In this document: positions 32,438-39,461 of the stretch, one piece after another
Position numbering within the stretch: the first letter of the stretch is position 1
Layout: every line of letters begins with the position of its first letter
NCBI RefSeq assembly: GCF_002904295.1
Contig: NZ_PPHG01000091.1
Span: 114,458 to 159,873 of the forward strand
Source: Amycolatopsis sp. CA-128772
GTDB taxonomy: Bacteria > Actinomycetota > Actinomycetes > Mycobacteriales > Pseudonocardiaceae
Direction: 5' to 3'
DNA length: 45,416 nt
The notes under the pieces: generated by a model
Database searches by the model: none
Told to the model about the DNA's origin: nothing
What the model saw: only the letters and a program-made list of their open reading frames with translations
Position numbers and translations under genes: made by a program

Positions 32438-33093
32438 TCCGCACGCTGATCGTCGACGACGACTTCCGGGTCGCCGGCGTGCACGCCGGGTTCGTCGAGG
32501 AGGTGGCCGGGTTCGCGGTGGTCGGCACCGCGCACACCGCCGCCGAGGCCCGCGCCCGCGTCCGCGAGCTCGCGCCCGACCTCGTCCTGCTCGACGTCTA
32601 CCTGCCCGACGAGTCCGGTCTGGCGGTGCTCCCGGAGCTGCAGACCGACACGATCGTGCTGTCCGCGGCGACCGACAGCGCGTCGGTCGCCGCGGCCATC
32701 CGGGCCGGCGCGCTCAACTACCTGATCAAGCCGTTCACCACCCGGCAGCTCGCGGAACGGCTGACGTCGTACGCGCGCTTCCGCGGCCTGCTCGCCGACG
32801 ACCGGGCGCTGGCCCAGGACGACGTCGACCGCGCGTACCGCGTGCTGCACGACCAGGACCGCACGTCCGCGCCGAAGGGCCAGTCGACGGCGACGTCACG
32901 GCTGGTTTCGGAGCAGCTGCGACGCGCCGGGCGGCCGCTGTCGGCCGCGGAGGTCGCCGCCGAGCTGGGCATGGCGCGGGCGACGGCGCAGCGGTACCTC
33001 ACCGCGCTGGCGGAGTCGGGGACGGTCCAGATGCGGCTGCGCTACGGCGCGACCGGCCGCCCGGAGCACGAATACCGCTGGTCCGGGGCCTGA
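32434..33093 (+). CDS. CitB/DcuR-type response regulator
   Basis: A 219-residue regulator with an N-terminal receiver (VDDDFRVAGVHAGFV; phospho-acceptor Asp54 in LLDVYLPDESG; Lys in YLIKPF) and a C-terminal HTH (RPLSAAEVAAELGMARATAQRYLTAL, then GRPEHEYRW), the arrangement of the CitB subfamily. Its ATG overlaps the kinase stop, so the pair is co-translated. The divergent ABC importer is the most likely target; targets of relatives are carboxylate transport genes. Confidence 0.93.
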   Translation: MIRTLIVDDDFRVAGVHAGFVEEVAGFAVVGTAHTAAEARARVRELAPDLVLLDVYLPDESGLAVLPELQTDTIVLSAATDSASVAAAIRAGALNYLIKPFTTRQLAERLTSYARFRGLLADDRALAQDDVDRAYRVLHDQDRTSAPKGQSTATSRLVSEQLRRAGRPLSAAEVAAELGMARATAQRYLTALAESGTVQMRLRYGATGRPEHEYRWSGA

Positions 33094-33095
33094 GC

Positions 33096-33728
33096 TCAGC
33101 GGCCGCCGTAGCGCTGCATCATGCTCTCGGCCACGTCGACCCAGGACTGGATCGGGTTGGTGGTGGGCGGCGGCGTCGACGACGTCGGCAGGTCGACCCG
33201 GGCCTCGTTCTCGTCGTCCGGCGCCGGCTTCTTCGGCTGCGGTTTCGCCTGCGCCTGCGCCTGCGCCTGCACCTGCTGCTTCGGCGCCGGCTTCGCGGGC
33301 ACCGGCACGAACACGGTCTTCGGCGCCGGCGTGACGACGACCGGCGCCTGCGGGGCGGGCGGCTCCGGCGCGGGCGCCGCGGCGACGGCCGGGCGCGTGT
33401 CGAGCGCGGCCGCGTCACCGTCCGGCGCCGGGGCGAACAGGCCGCCGGTGAACAGGCCGCCACCCAGCCACCCGGCCGCGACGAGCAGCACGGCGGCGCC
33501 GCCGCCGAGCCAGGTCCGGGTTCGCCGCCGGATCACCACCGACTTCGGGCGCAGGTCCTGGTCGCACACCGGCGGCCGGGTGTAGATCGGTTCGGCGGCC
33601 GGGGTTTCGTCGTCGGTGCGGCGGCGCCGGGGCAGGCTCGCCGCGACGATGCCCGTGCGGTCCAGCAGCTCCACCGCGGTGCGGTCGCTGGACGAACGGG
33701 TCGCACTGCGCGGTGCGGTGCGAAGCAT
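33096..33728 (-). CDS. Single-pass membrane protein with Pro/Ala/Gln-rich outer region
   Basis: A 210-residue protein I do not recognise. An Arg-rich cytoplasmic N-terminus (about 1-70, with RTGIVAASLPRRRRTDDE) is followed by one membrane helix (GGGAAVLLVAAGWLGGGLF) and a low-complexity outer part: Pro/Ala/Val-rich, a QAQAQAQA run near residue 155, Pro/Lys stretches and a short C-terminal module (NPIQSWVDVAESMMQRYGGR). The composition suggests a spacer that crosses the cell wall to display a small C-terminal segment. Its end is two bases from the convergent CitB-type regulator gene. ATG 33728 is the first good start. Confidence 0.75.
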   Translation of the reverse strand: MLRTAPRSATRSSSDRTAVELLDRTGIVAASLPRRRRTDDETPAAEPIYTRPPVCDQDLRPKSVVIRRRTRTWLGGGAAVLLVAAGWLGGGLFTGGLFAPAPDGDAAALDTRPAVAAAPAPEPPAPQAPVVVTPAPKTVFVPVPAKPAPKQQVQAQAQAQAKPQPKKPAPDDENEARVDLPTSSTPPPTTNPIQSWVDVAESMMQRYGGR

Positions 33729-33819
33729 CGGGGACCTCCGGGACGGGGCTCGCGGACCTCACGCATTCTGGACCATTTCGGACGGTCATGTCCGAAACGC
33801 AACTCCATTGAGTGAAGCC

Positions 33820-34638
33820 TCAGCCGCCCGTCTGCTTCAGCCTGAGTCGCGCGAGCGCCGCCAGCGGCCGTTGGTAGGCCGAGCCGAGCACCCGCGGAAT
33901 GGCGTCGATGACGTAGGCGTCGGGGCCGATCAGGATCCGCGCCGACTTCCGTTCGATCCCGCGCAGGATCGTCTGCGCCGCCTTCTCCGGTGTGGTGCGG
34001 GCGACCCGCTCGAAGCCCCGCGCGGCCTTCTCCTGGTCTTCGGCGGCGCTGCGCGAGTTGCGCACGATGTTGGTCTTGATCCCGCCGGGGTGCACGCAGC
34101 TCACCGCGACCGGGCGCCGCGCGATCAGCATTTCTTCGCGCAGGGCTTCGGTGAATCCGCGAACGGCGAACTTGGCCGCGTTGTACGCGCTCTGCGTCGG
34201 CACGCCGACGAATCCGAACACGCTGGAAATGTTGACCAGGTGCCCGTCGCCGGAGGCGATCAGGTGCGGCAGGAACGCCTTCGTGCCGTTCACGACGCCG
34301 CCGAGGTTGACGCCCATCAGCCAGTCGTAGTCCTCGAACGACATTTCCTCGACGGTCGCGCCGAGCGCCACGCCCGCGTTGTTCACGACGACGTTGACGC
34401 GGCCGTACTCGCCGGCGACCTCTTCGGCGTGCGCGAGAACCGCGCCGCGGTCGGCGACGTCCAGGGTGTACGCGCGGGCGTTCCCGCCGGCCAGCTCGGC
34501 GGTCTCCTCGGCGTTCGCGGTCACGACGTCGGAGAGCGCGACCCGGGCACCACGCCGGGCGAACTCGCAGGCCAGCGCCCGGCCGATGCCCGAACCCGCT
34601 CCGGTGACCACCACGACCTTGTCCGCGAACCGCTTCAT
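33820..34638 (-). CDS. Short-chain dehydrogenase/reductase (SDR)
   Basis: A 272-residue classical SDR. NAD(P)-binding VVVTGAGSGIGRALA, NNAG at the end of strand 4, catalytic Ser in INISS-like VNISSVFGF, and Tyr-x3-Lys in SAYNAAKFAVRGF are all present, followed by VHPGGIKTNI. Basic residues after strand 2 (RRGARVALSDV with Asp) favour NAD over NADP. The C-terminal extension (RKSARILIGPDAYVIDAIPRVLG) is typical of the actinomycete group often found with P450s or fatty-acid genes. Substrate is unknown. A dyad upstream (34662-34673) suggests control by a TetR-type repressor not encoded here. Confidence 0.93.
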   Translation of the reverse strand: MKRFADKVVVVTGAGSGIGRALACEFARRGARVALSDVVTANAEETAELAGGNARAYTLDVADRGAVLAHAEEVAGEYGRVNVVVNNAGVALGATVEEMSFEDYDWLMGVNLGGVVNGTKAFLPHLIASGDGHLVNISSVFGFVGVPTQSAYNAAKFAVRGFTEALREEMLIARRPVAVSCVHPGGIKTNIVRNSRSAAEDQEKAARGFERVARTTPEKAAQTILRGIERKSARILIGPDAYVIDAIPRVLGSAYQRPLAALARLRLKQTGG

Positions 34639-34661
34639 CGGCCCTCCCGCCCGCCCGGTGT

Positions 34662-34673
34662 TACTCCCGAGTA
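34662..34673. promoter_or_regulatory. Dyad upstream of the SDR gene
   Basis: TACTC-CC-GAGTA, 24 bases before the SDR ATG. It resembles short TetR-family operators in style and shares the 10-mer ACTCCCGAGT with the dyad before the MerR gene (11805-11814). Confidence 0.4.
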
Positions 34674-34776
34674 GGGGATGTTAGCGGCTGTGAGCTTGCT
34701 GTGGGTGTGCTGATTGTGTCGGTGCGTCGCCTTATGGTGATGTGGTCGACAGCAACCGGACGAGGAGGCGATGTAG

Positions 34777-35571
34777 GTGCGGTGGCCGGCCGTTCTGCTC
34801 ACCCTCGCCGCGATCGCGCTGCTCGGGGTGACCTACGTGGTGGTCGTCGCCGCCCGGCAGCCCGAGTCCGCGGGCGCGACGACGCCGGAGACCGCGACGG
34901 TCGAGGCGGCCCCGGCGCGTGACCTGCCCGCGGTGTCCAGCCCGGCGGTCGGCGCGCTGTTCTCCGAAGGGGCGCACTACTGCACGGCCAGCGTCGTGCA
35001 CAGCGAGCAGGGTGACGTGCTGCTGACCGCGGCCCACTGCATCCACGACGGCGAAGGCGGCGGCTACCTCGCCGGCCTTACCTTCGCGCCCGGCTACCAC
35101 GACGGGATCGCGCCGTTCGGCTACTGGACGGTGTCGGACGAGCACGTCGCCCCCGGCTGGAGCGCGTCCTCGGACCCGGACCTCGACGTCGGCTTCGCCA
35201 CCGCGCACCAGGTGGGCACCACGAAGACGCTGGAAAGCCTGGTCGGGGCGAACCTGCTGGCCACCGGCACCGCGTTCGAGCAGCCGATCACGCTCACCGG
35301 CTACCCGGACGACTCCGAGGTGCCCGCGGTCTGCCAGCACACCACCAGCAAGCAGGACACCTACCAGCTGCGGGTGGACTGCACGGGCTTCCCGACCGGC
35401 ACCAGCGGCGGCCCGTGGGTCACCCAGCAGAACCCGCAAACCCGCCTCGGCACGGTCATCGGCGTGATCGGCGGCTTCGAGTACGGCGGCGACGACCCCG
35501 ACACGTCGTACTCGAGCTACTTCGACACGGACGTGCTCGCGCTCTACCGCCAGACGACCGCCAGCACCTGA
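34777..35571 (+). CDS. Secreted/anchored trypsin-like serine protease
   Basis: A 264-residue protein starting at GTG 34777 (AGGAGG eight bases upstream). Residues 1-27 are a hydrophobic N-terminal segment (LLTLAAIALLGVTYVVVVAA) serving as signal or anchor, then an Ala/Thr linker. The S1-fold domain has His in LTAAHCI, Asp in PDLDVGFA and Ser in GTSGGPW, with Cys residues positioned for disulfides. It belongs to the V8-like/trypsin group of small actinomycete secreted proteases. It acts outside the membrane; its substrate is unknown. Confidence 0.9.
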   Translation: MRWPAVLLTLAAIALLGVTYVVVVAARQPESAGATTPETATVEAAPARDLPAVSSPAVGALFSEGAHYCTASVVHSEQGDVLLTAAHCIHDGEGGGYLAGLTFAPGYHDGIAPFGYWTVSDEHVAPGWSASSDPDLDVGFATAHQVGTTKTLESLVGANLLATGTAFEQPITLTGYPDDSEVPAVCQHTTSKQDTYQLRVDCTGFPTGTSGGPWVTQQNPQTRLGTVIGVIGGFEYGGDDPDTSYSSYFDTDVLALYRQTTAST

Positions 35572-35589
35572 GACGGCATGATGCGGGGC

Positions 35590-35814
35590 ATGAGCGAGCC
35601 CGTCGACGTACCCATCACCGGAGAGCCGATCCGCCTCGGCCAGTTCCTCAAGCTGGCCGGCCTGGCCGAAGACGGCTCCCACGCCAAGGACCTGATCGAC
35701 GCGGAGGAGGTCACGGTCAACGGCGAAACCGAGACCCGCCGCGGCCGCCAGCTGACCAACGGCGACATCGTGGCCGTGGGCGCGGCCCGCGGCAAGGTCG
35801 TCCTGGTCCACTGA
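35590..35814 (+). CDS. Small RNA-binding S4-domain protein (YbcJ-like)
   Basis: A protein of 74 residues (ATG 35590; an in-frame ATG at 35578 would add four). It is a single S4 domain: IRLGQFLKLAGLAEDGSHAKDLIDAEEVTVNGETETRRGRQLTNGDIV, the alpha-L RNA-binding fold also seen in YbcJ and ribosomal S4. It likely binds structured RNA or ribosomal particles. It follows the protease gene closely and is closed by a long inverted-repeat terminator. Confidence 0.9.
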   Translation: MSEPVDVPITGEPIRLGQFLKLAGLAEDGSHAKDLIDAEEVTVNGETETRRGRQLTNGDIVAVGAARGKVVLVH

Positions 35815-35824
35815 GCCCGGCTCC

Positions 35825-35884
35825 AAGCGCCCCAATGTGGCGTTGGTTGCGCTGAACGCACCCAACGCCACATTGGGGCGTTTT
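35825..35884. terminator. Inverted-repeat element acting as bidirectional terminator (copy 1)
   Basis: CGCCCCAATGTGGCGTTGG (35828-35846) pairs perfectly with its 19-base complement at 35862-35880, with a smaller TGCG/CGCA stem in the loop and TTTT after it. It lies between the convergent S4 and Ldh2-like genes. A larger version of the same element occupies another convergent junction at 40389-40479, so this is a dispersed repeat used as a terminator. Confidence 0.88.
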
Positions 35885-35896
35885 GGGCCCGGCCCG

Positions 35897-36838
35897 CTAG
35901 CCCGCGCTGGTCAGCGGCGGCAGCCCGAGCGACGCCGCCAGGGTGTCCAGCTCGCGGCGCACCGGCCCCGCCAGGGGCACCCCGAGCGCCCGGCACTGCT
36001 CGAGGTGCTGGGCCTCGCGCCAGCCCGGGTAGCGGATCGGCGCGCCGCCGTCCCAGCCGAGCATGCTGCCGAACAGCGCGCTCGCCGCCCGGTAGAAGCC
36101 GTCGGCGCTGCGCAGCGTCGTCGGGGCGATCGCCAGCACCAGCAGGCCCGTGTCGTGTTCGTGGTCGGCGACGCCGGAAAGCACCCCGGCGAGCACCTCG
36201 ACCAGCAGCGTCAGCCCGGCCGCTTCGGAACCGGGGCGGTCCATGTCGAAGACGAACTCGGGGTACGCCCCGCCGGGCGCCGCCATGCCGAGGGGGTTCA
36301 TCGGCTGGCCCGGTTCGCCGCCCGCGGCGAGCACCAGCCCGATCATCGCGTGCGGCAGGGCCCGGGCGGCATGGTGACCGGCGCGGCCGAACGGCCCGAT
36401 CCCCCGCATCGACACGAGCCCGACGCCGAACCGGCCGGCCCGCGTCACCGCGCGGTCCATCGCGTCGCCGACGGCCCACAGCCCGGGCGCGCGGCGGTAG
36501 TCGATCAGCGCGGCGGCCCCGCGGTCGGCGATCATCAGCGGCTCGGCGTGCGGCACGACGAGCCCCTCCTTCAGCAACGGCAGGTGCACGCGCGTCAGGT
36601 CGGCGACGCCGGTCTCGGGCGAACCGGTCAGATCGCCGTGGCAGAGCGCCTCGGCCGCGATGCGGGCGCGCACCTCGGGAAGACCGTGGGCGGCGAAGAC
36701 GTGTGCCACGAGGGTGACCAGGTCGTCGGCCCGGACCCGGGGCCACGCCTGTTCCGGGATCGGGGTCTGCGGGGGTTCCTCTTCGAGGATGCCGGGTTCG
36801 GGGCGGGCGGAGCGGAAGGGACGCGGTCTGAGAGGCAC
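35897..36838 (-). CDS. Shortened Ldh2-family (malate/lactate dehydrogenase-like) protein
   Basis: About 313 residues of the Ldh_2 (malate/L-lactate dehydrogenase type 2) fold: RADDLVTLVAHVFAAHGLPEVRARIAAEAL, then GVGLVSMRGIGPFGRAGHHAA, NPLGMAAPGG, FVFDMDRPGS and LTLLVEVLAGVLSG. Compared with typical members (about 340-360) it lacks the D-S-H-G-V segment with the conserved His (it has SPETGVADL), has lost the N-H pair of the S-N-H-F-G motif, and lacks about 40 residues between the FVFDM strand and LVEVLAGVLSG, where A-R-G-K and G-Y-K-G cofactor segments normally lie. Redox activity is doubtful. GTG 36838 is my start; a TTG at 36874 is weaker. It converges on the S4 gene across a hairpin. Confidence 0.75.
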   Translation of the reverse strand: MPLRPRPFRSARPEPGILEEEPPQTPIPEQAWPRVRADDLVTLVAHVFAAHGLPEVRARIAAEALCHGDLTGSPETGVADLTRVHLPLLKEGLVVPHAEPLMIADRGAAALIDYRRAPGLWAVGDAMDRAVTRAGRFGVGLVSMRGIGPFGRAGHHAARALPHAMIGLVLAAGGEPGQPMNPLGMAAPGGAYPEFVFDMDRPGSEAAGLTLLVEVLAGVLSGVADHEHDTGLLVLAIAPTTLRSADGFYRAASALFGSMLGWDGGAPIRYPGWREAQHLEQCRALGVPLAGPVRRELDTLAASLGLPPLTSAG

Positions 36839-36939
36839 TACCCCGACATTGCCCAGCGCAGGTCCGGGCGTCAACGACGTCGGCCCGGGCCTACCCGACC
36901 GTGTGATCGAGGGCTCCGGAGCGACGTACCCTGGGCGGC

Positions 36940-37221
36940 ATGTGCCGAAACATCACCACCCTGCGGGGACTTCAGCCGGCCGCGACGGGCGCGGAGATCG
37001 AGGCCGCGGCCCGCCAGTACGTCCGCAAGGTGACGGGCGTGCAGTCCCTTTCGGACGCCACGCGCGAGCCGTTCGAGGCGGCGGTCGCCGAAATCACCGA
37101 GATCACCACCCGGCTGCTGGAGCAGCTGCCGGAACGCCGGCAGCCGCCGGCGACCGTGCCGCCGCTGCGGCGGCCCGAGGTGCAGGCGCGGATCGCCGCC
37201 AAGGCCCTGCGGCAGCCCTGA
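36940..37221 (+). CDS. DUF2277 family protein
   Basis: A 93-residue protein with the exact DUF2277 opening MCRNITTLRGLQPAATGAEI, followed by AARQYVRKVTG and a helical C-terminus (FEAAVAEITEITTRLLEQL). The family is widespread and small, always starts with MCRNI, and has no known function. The conserved Cys2 near the N-terminus could bind a metal or form a thiol; this is speculation. It is a single-gene unit. Confidence 0.94.
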   Translation: MCRNITTLRGLQPAATGAEIEAAARQYVRKVTGVQSLSDATREPFEAAVAEITEITTRLLEQLPERRQPPATVPPLRRPEVQARIAAKALRQP

Positions 37222-37312
37222 AGTCCTGCCGCCGGTGTGCTCACGCCGGGCCGCGCGCCTCGACGTGGTGGAGAGCGACGGAAATCGTCGGACCCCTCGT
37301 TAGGCTGCCCGC

Positions 37313-38152
37313 ATGGGTGGACAGGCTTTGGTTTTGGGTGGCGGCGGAGTCGCCGGGATCGCGTGGACGACGGGGCTGCTGGCGGGTCTGGCCGGGCACG
37401 GCCAGGACCTGACGGGCGCGGACCTGCTCGTCGGGACGTCGGCGGGCTCGGTCGTGGCCGCGCAGGTGGCGAGCGGCCGTCCGCTGGACGAGCTGTACGC
37501 GTGCCAGGCGGACCCGGCGCGGCAGACGCCGGAAATCCCGGCGGAGATCGACTTCGAGAAGTTCGCCGCCGACTTCGGCGGCGCGGTCACCGGCGCGACC
37601 GACCCGGCCGACGTGCGGCGGGCGGTCGGGAAGCTGGCCCTGGCGGCCGAGACGGTGTCCGAAGCGGACCGCCGCGCGGTGATCGAGGCGCGGCTGCCGG
37701 TGCACGAGTGGCCGGCGCAGCGCCTGGTGATCGTGGCGGTCGACGCGGAGACGGGCGAGCCCCGCCGCTTCGACCGCGAGTCCGGCGTCCCCCTGGTCGA
37801 CGCGGTGGCGGCGAGCTGCGCGGTCCCGGGCGTCTGGCCTCCGGTGACGATCGACGGCCGCCAGTACGTCGACGGCGGCGTCCGCTCGGCCGAGAACGCC
37901 GACTACGCAACCGGCGCCACCCGCGTGACGGTGGTTTCGCCACTGGGCGTGGACGCGCCCCTGCCGATGGAGAAGCCGCTGCTGGAGGTCCTGGAGGACC
38001 TGCGCGCGGCGGGCGCGAAGGTCACGCTGATCACCCCGGACGAGCCATCCCAGGCGGCGATCGGCGAGAACCCGCTGGACCCGGCAACGCGCACACCGGC
38101 GGCGGAGGCGGGGCGGGCGCAGGGTGCGGCCCTCACGCTCAGCTGGAGCTAG
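37313..38152 (+). CDS. Patatin-like phospholipase
   Basis: A 279-residue patatin-fold hydrolase. The oxyanion-hole glycines (LVLGGGGVAGIAWTTGLLAGL), the nucleophile elbow GTSAGS with Ser, and the catalytic Asp in YVDGGVRSAENAD are all present, giving the Ser-Asp dyad. Members hydrolyse phospholipid or other acyl esters. Without a signal peptide it is probably cytosolic or membrane-peripheral. ATG 37313 is chosen. A decayed HAD gene lies immediately downstream on the other strand. Confidence 0.93.
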   Translation: MGGQALVLGGGGVAGIAWTTGLLAGLAGHGQDLTGADLLVGTSAGSVVAAQVASGRPLDELYACQADPARQTPEIPAEIDFEKFAADFGGAVTGATDPADVRRAVGKLALAAETVSEADRRAVIEARLPVHEWPAQRLVIVAVDAETGEPRRFDRESGVPLVDAVAASCAVPGVWPPVTIDGRQYVDGGVRSAENADYATGATRVTVVSPLGVDAPLPMEKPLLEVLEDLRAAGAKVTLITPDEPSQAAIGENPLDPATRTPAAEAGRAQGAALTLSWS

Positions 38153-38345
38153 CCGGGAGCGGTTGCGCCGCAGCAAAACGACGAAGCCGGCAGCAGCGCC
38201 CCGCCGACGGCGAGACGGGCGCCGCCGTCGGCCCCTCGCTGTCACCCACCATCAGCGTCCCGGTGGCCGGCACGTCGAGGGCCCGCACGGCGTTGCGGAA
38301 GATCTCCACCACCGGCGGGGCCCAGGTCGCCCCGGAAGGCGTCGG
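38149..38345 (-). pseudogene. Remnant of a HAD-superfamily hydrolase
   Basis: On the minus strand the frame from about 38342 reads APPVVEIFRNAVRALDVPAT followed by GTLMVGDSE, which matches the K-P-x-P-x-I-F...V-G-D-S motif III-IV region of HAD phosphatases. After GDSE a one-base shift is needed to continue as ADGGARLAVGGALL, the expected next segment, up to a TAG at 38149-38151. There is no start or N-terminal half: an in-frame stop and then the tRNA-Ser gene precede it. I infer a truncated, frameshifted gene beside a tRNA. Evidence is short, so confidence is moderate. Confidence 0.5.
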
Positions 38346-38362
38346 CTACCCTCGTGGGCAGG

Positions 38363-38449
38363 GGTAGCGTGTCCGAGCGGCCGAAGGAACATGTCTTGAA
38401 AACATGCGAGGGGGCAACCTCTCCGTGGGTTCGAATCCCACCGCTACCG
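38363..38449 (+). tRNA. tRNA-Ser (anticodon TGA)
   Basis: An 87-base cloverleaf: acceptor GGTAGCG/CGCTACC, anticodon stem CATGT/ACATG with loop CTTGAAA (anticodon TGA, reading UCA/UCG), long variable arm, T-loop GTTCGAATC, discriminator G; CCA is not encoded. Confidence 0.97.
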
Positions 38450-38482
38450 CACTGAGCACCCGGGCGCCCGCCGCGCCCGGGT

Positions 38483-38956
38483 TCAGCTTTCCGGCTCCAG
38501 CAGGTGCGCCTGCACGCGCTCGAACGCCGCGGCGATCGTTGCCTGCTCCTCCGGGCTCAGCAAATCGATGAGGTGCTCGCGGACGCCCTCCACGTGCGTC
38601 GGCGCGGCCTTCTCCAGCAGCGCCAGGCCCTCGTCGGTCGCCTCGGTGACCACGCCGCGCTTGTCCTCCGGGTCACGCGCCCGCCGGACCAGGCCCGCGC
38701 CCTCCAGCTTGGCCACCTGGTGCGAAAGCTTGCTCTTCGTCGACCCCATGTACATCGCCAGCTCGGACATCCGCATCCGGTAGCCGGGCTGGGACTGCAG
38801 GCAGACGAGCACCTCGTAGTCGGTCAGGGACACGTCGTGGCAGTCGGACAGCTCCCGGTGCAACCGCTGCCGCAGCAGGAGGGTCGCCACGATGTAGGAG
38901 CGCCACGCCGCCATCTCGGCTTCGTCCAACCAACGCACAGGCCGCTCCTTGCTCAT
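38483..38956 (-). CDS. MarR-family transcriptional regulator
   Basis: A 157-residue winged-helix protein: WRSYIVATLLLRQRLHRELS dimerisation helix, LTDYEVLVCLQSQPGYRMRMSELA, MGSTKSKLSHQVAKLEGAGLVRRARDPEDKRGVVTEATDEGLALLEKA, and a C-terminal helix LLSPEEQATIAAAFERVQAHL. This is the standard MarR fold with the D-x-R wing motif. I use ATG 38956 (MSKERPVRW); an in-frame start at 38980 lacks support. Such repressors answer phenolic compounds or oxidants. No obvious target gene is adjacent; the 500-base region upstream holds no clear gene. Confidence 0.93.
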   Translation of the reverse strand: MSKERPVRWLDEAEMAAWRSYIVATLLLRQRLHRELSDCHDVSLTDYEVLVCLQSQPGYRMRMSELAMYMGSTKSKLSHQVAKLEGAGLVRRARDPEDKRGVVTEATDEGLALLEKAAPTHVEGVREHLIDLLSPEEQATIAAAFERVQAHLLEPES

Positions 38957-38980
38957 AAGGCAGCCTAGAACGCTGATCAA

Positions 38981-39461
38981 CGGATTGCGCGGTCCGAGTC
39001 CGATCCGGGTGCCGGTGAAAACACCGTCGCAACATCGCCCGAAGGTGGGGTTACGAAAAGGTTGAGACTCGGCCGGGAAAGGCGCATTCTGCTTGTGGGC
39101 GGACGTCGGCCAGGGTAGACGGCGCGGCGACGGCGACGTGCCGGCCCGGCTCCCCGCCAGGAGAGGTCAGGTGGTTGCGTGGTGGGTGATCCTCGCGGTT
39201 GACCGCCAGCTGCGTCCCCGCGACCGGAACGGACATCTACCGGGTTGGTCGCGATTGAGGGTAGCTACGAGCGGGCTTCCATGCGTTCACGCATACGGCG
39301 TCGGTCGGGCCTGGATCCGGTCACGGCCTCGGAAGCCGTGACGACAGCGCCTGAACGCCGGCCCGGAAGCGGCCGACCGCTCGACAGAAGACATACCTCG
39401 GTACAAGCCTGGGTGCGCCCGTCAGCGCGACGGACGCACCCAGGCTCGTTACGATTCACCG
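38981..39461. other. Long gene-poor region with hairpins
   Basis: About 480 bases between the divergent MarR and zinc-peptidase genes. An imperfect 18-bp hairpin (39406-39446, loop AGCGC, one mismatch) precedes the peptidase start by 15 bases, and an 8-bp hairpin lies at 39320-39342. A 56-codon frame starting at GTG 39171 has a good AGGAGAGG before it but no recognisable protein, so I do not call it. Confidence 0.5.

Noticed and set aside
36940..38152. Operon of DUF2277 and patatin genes
   Set aside because: They share direction but are 91 bases apart with no coupling signal or functional relation.
39171..39341. Small 56-codon gene from GTG 39171
   Set aside because: The ribosome site AGGAGAGG is good and a hairpin overlaps its end, but the product is Arg-rich and matches no family I know; kept only as a note.
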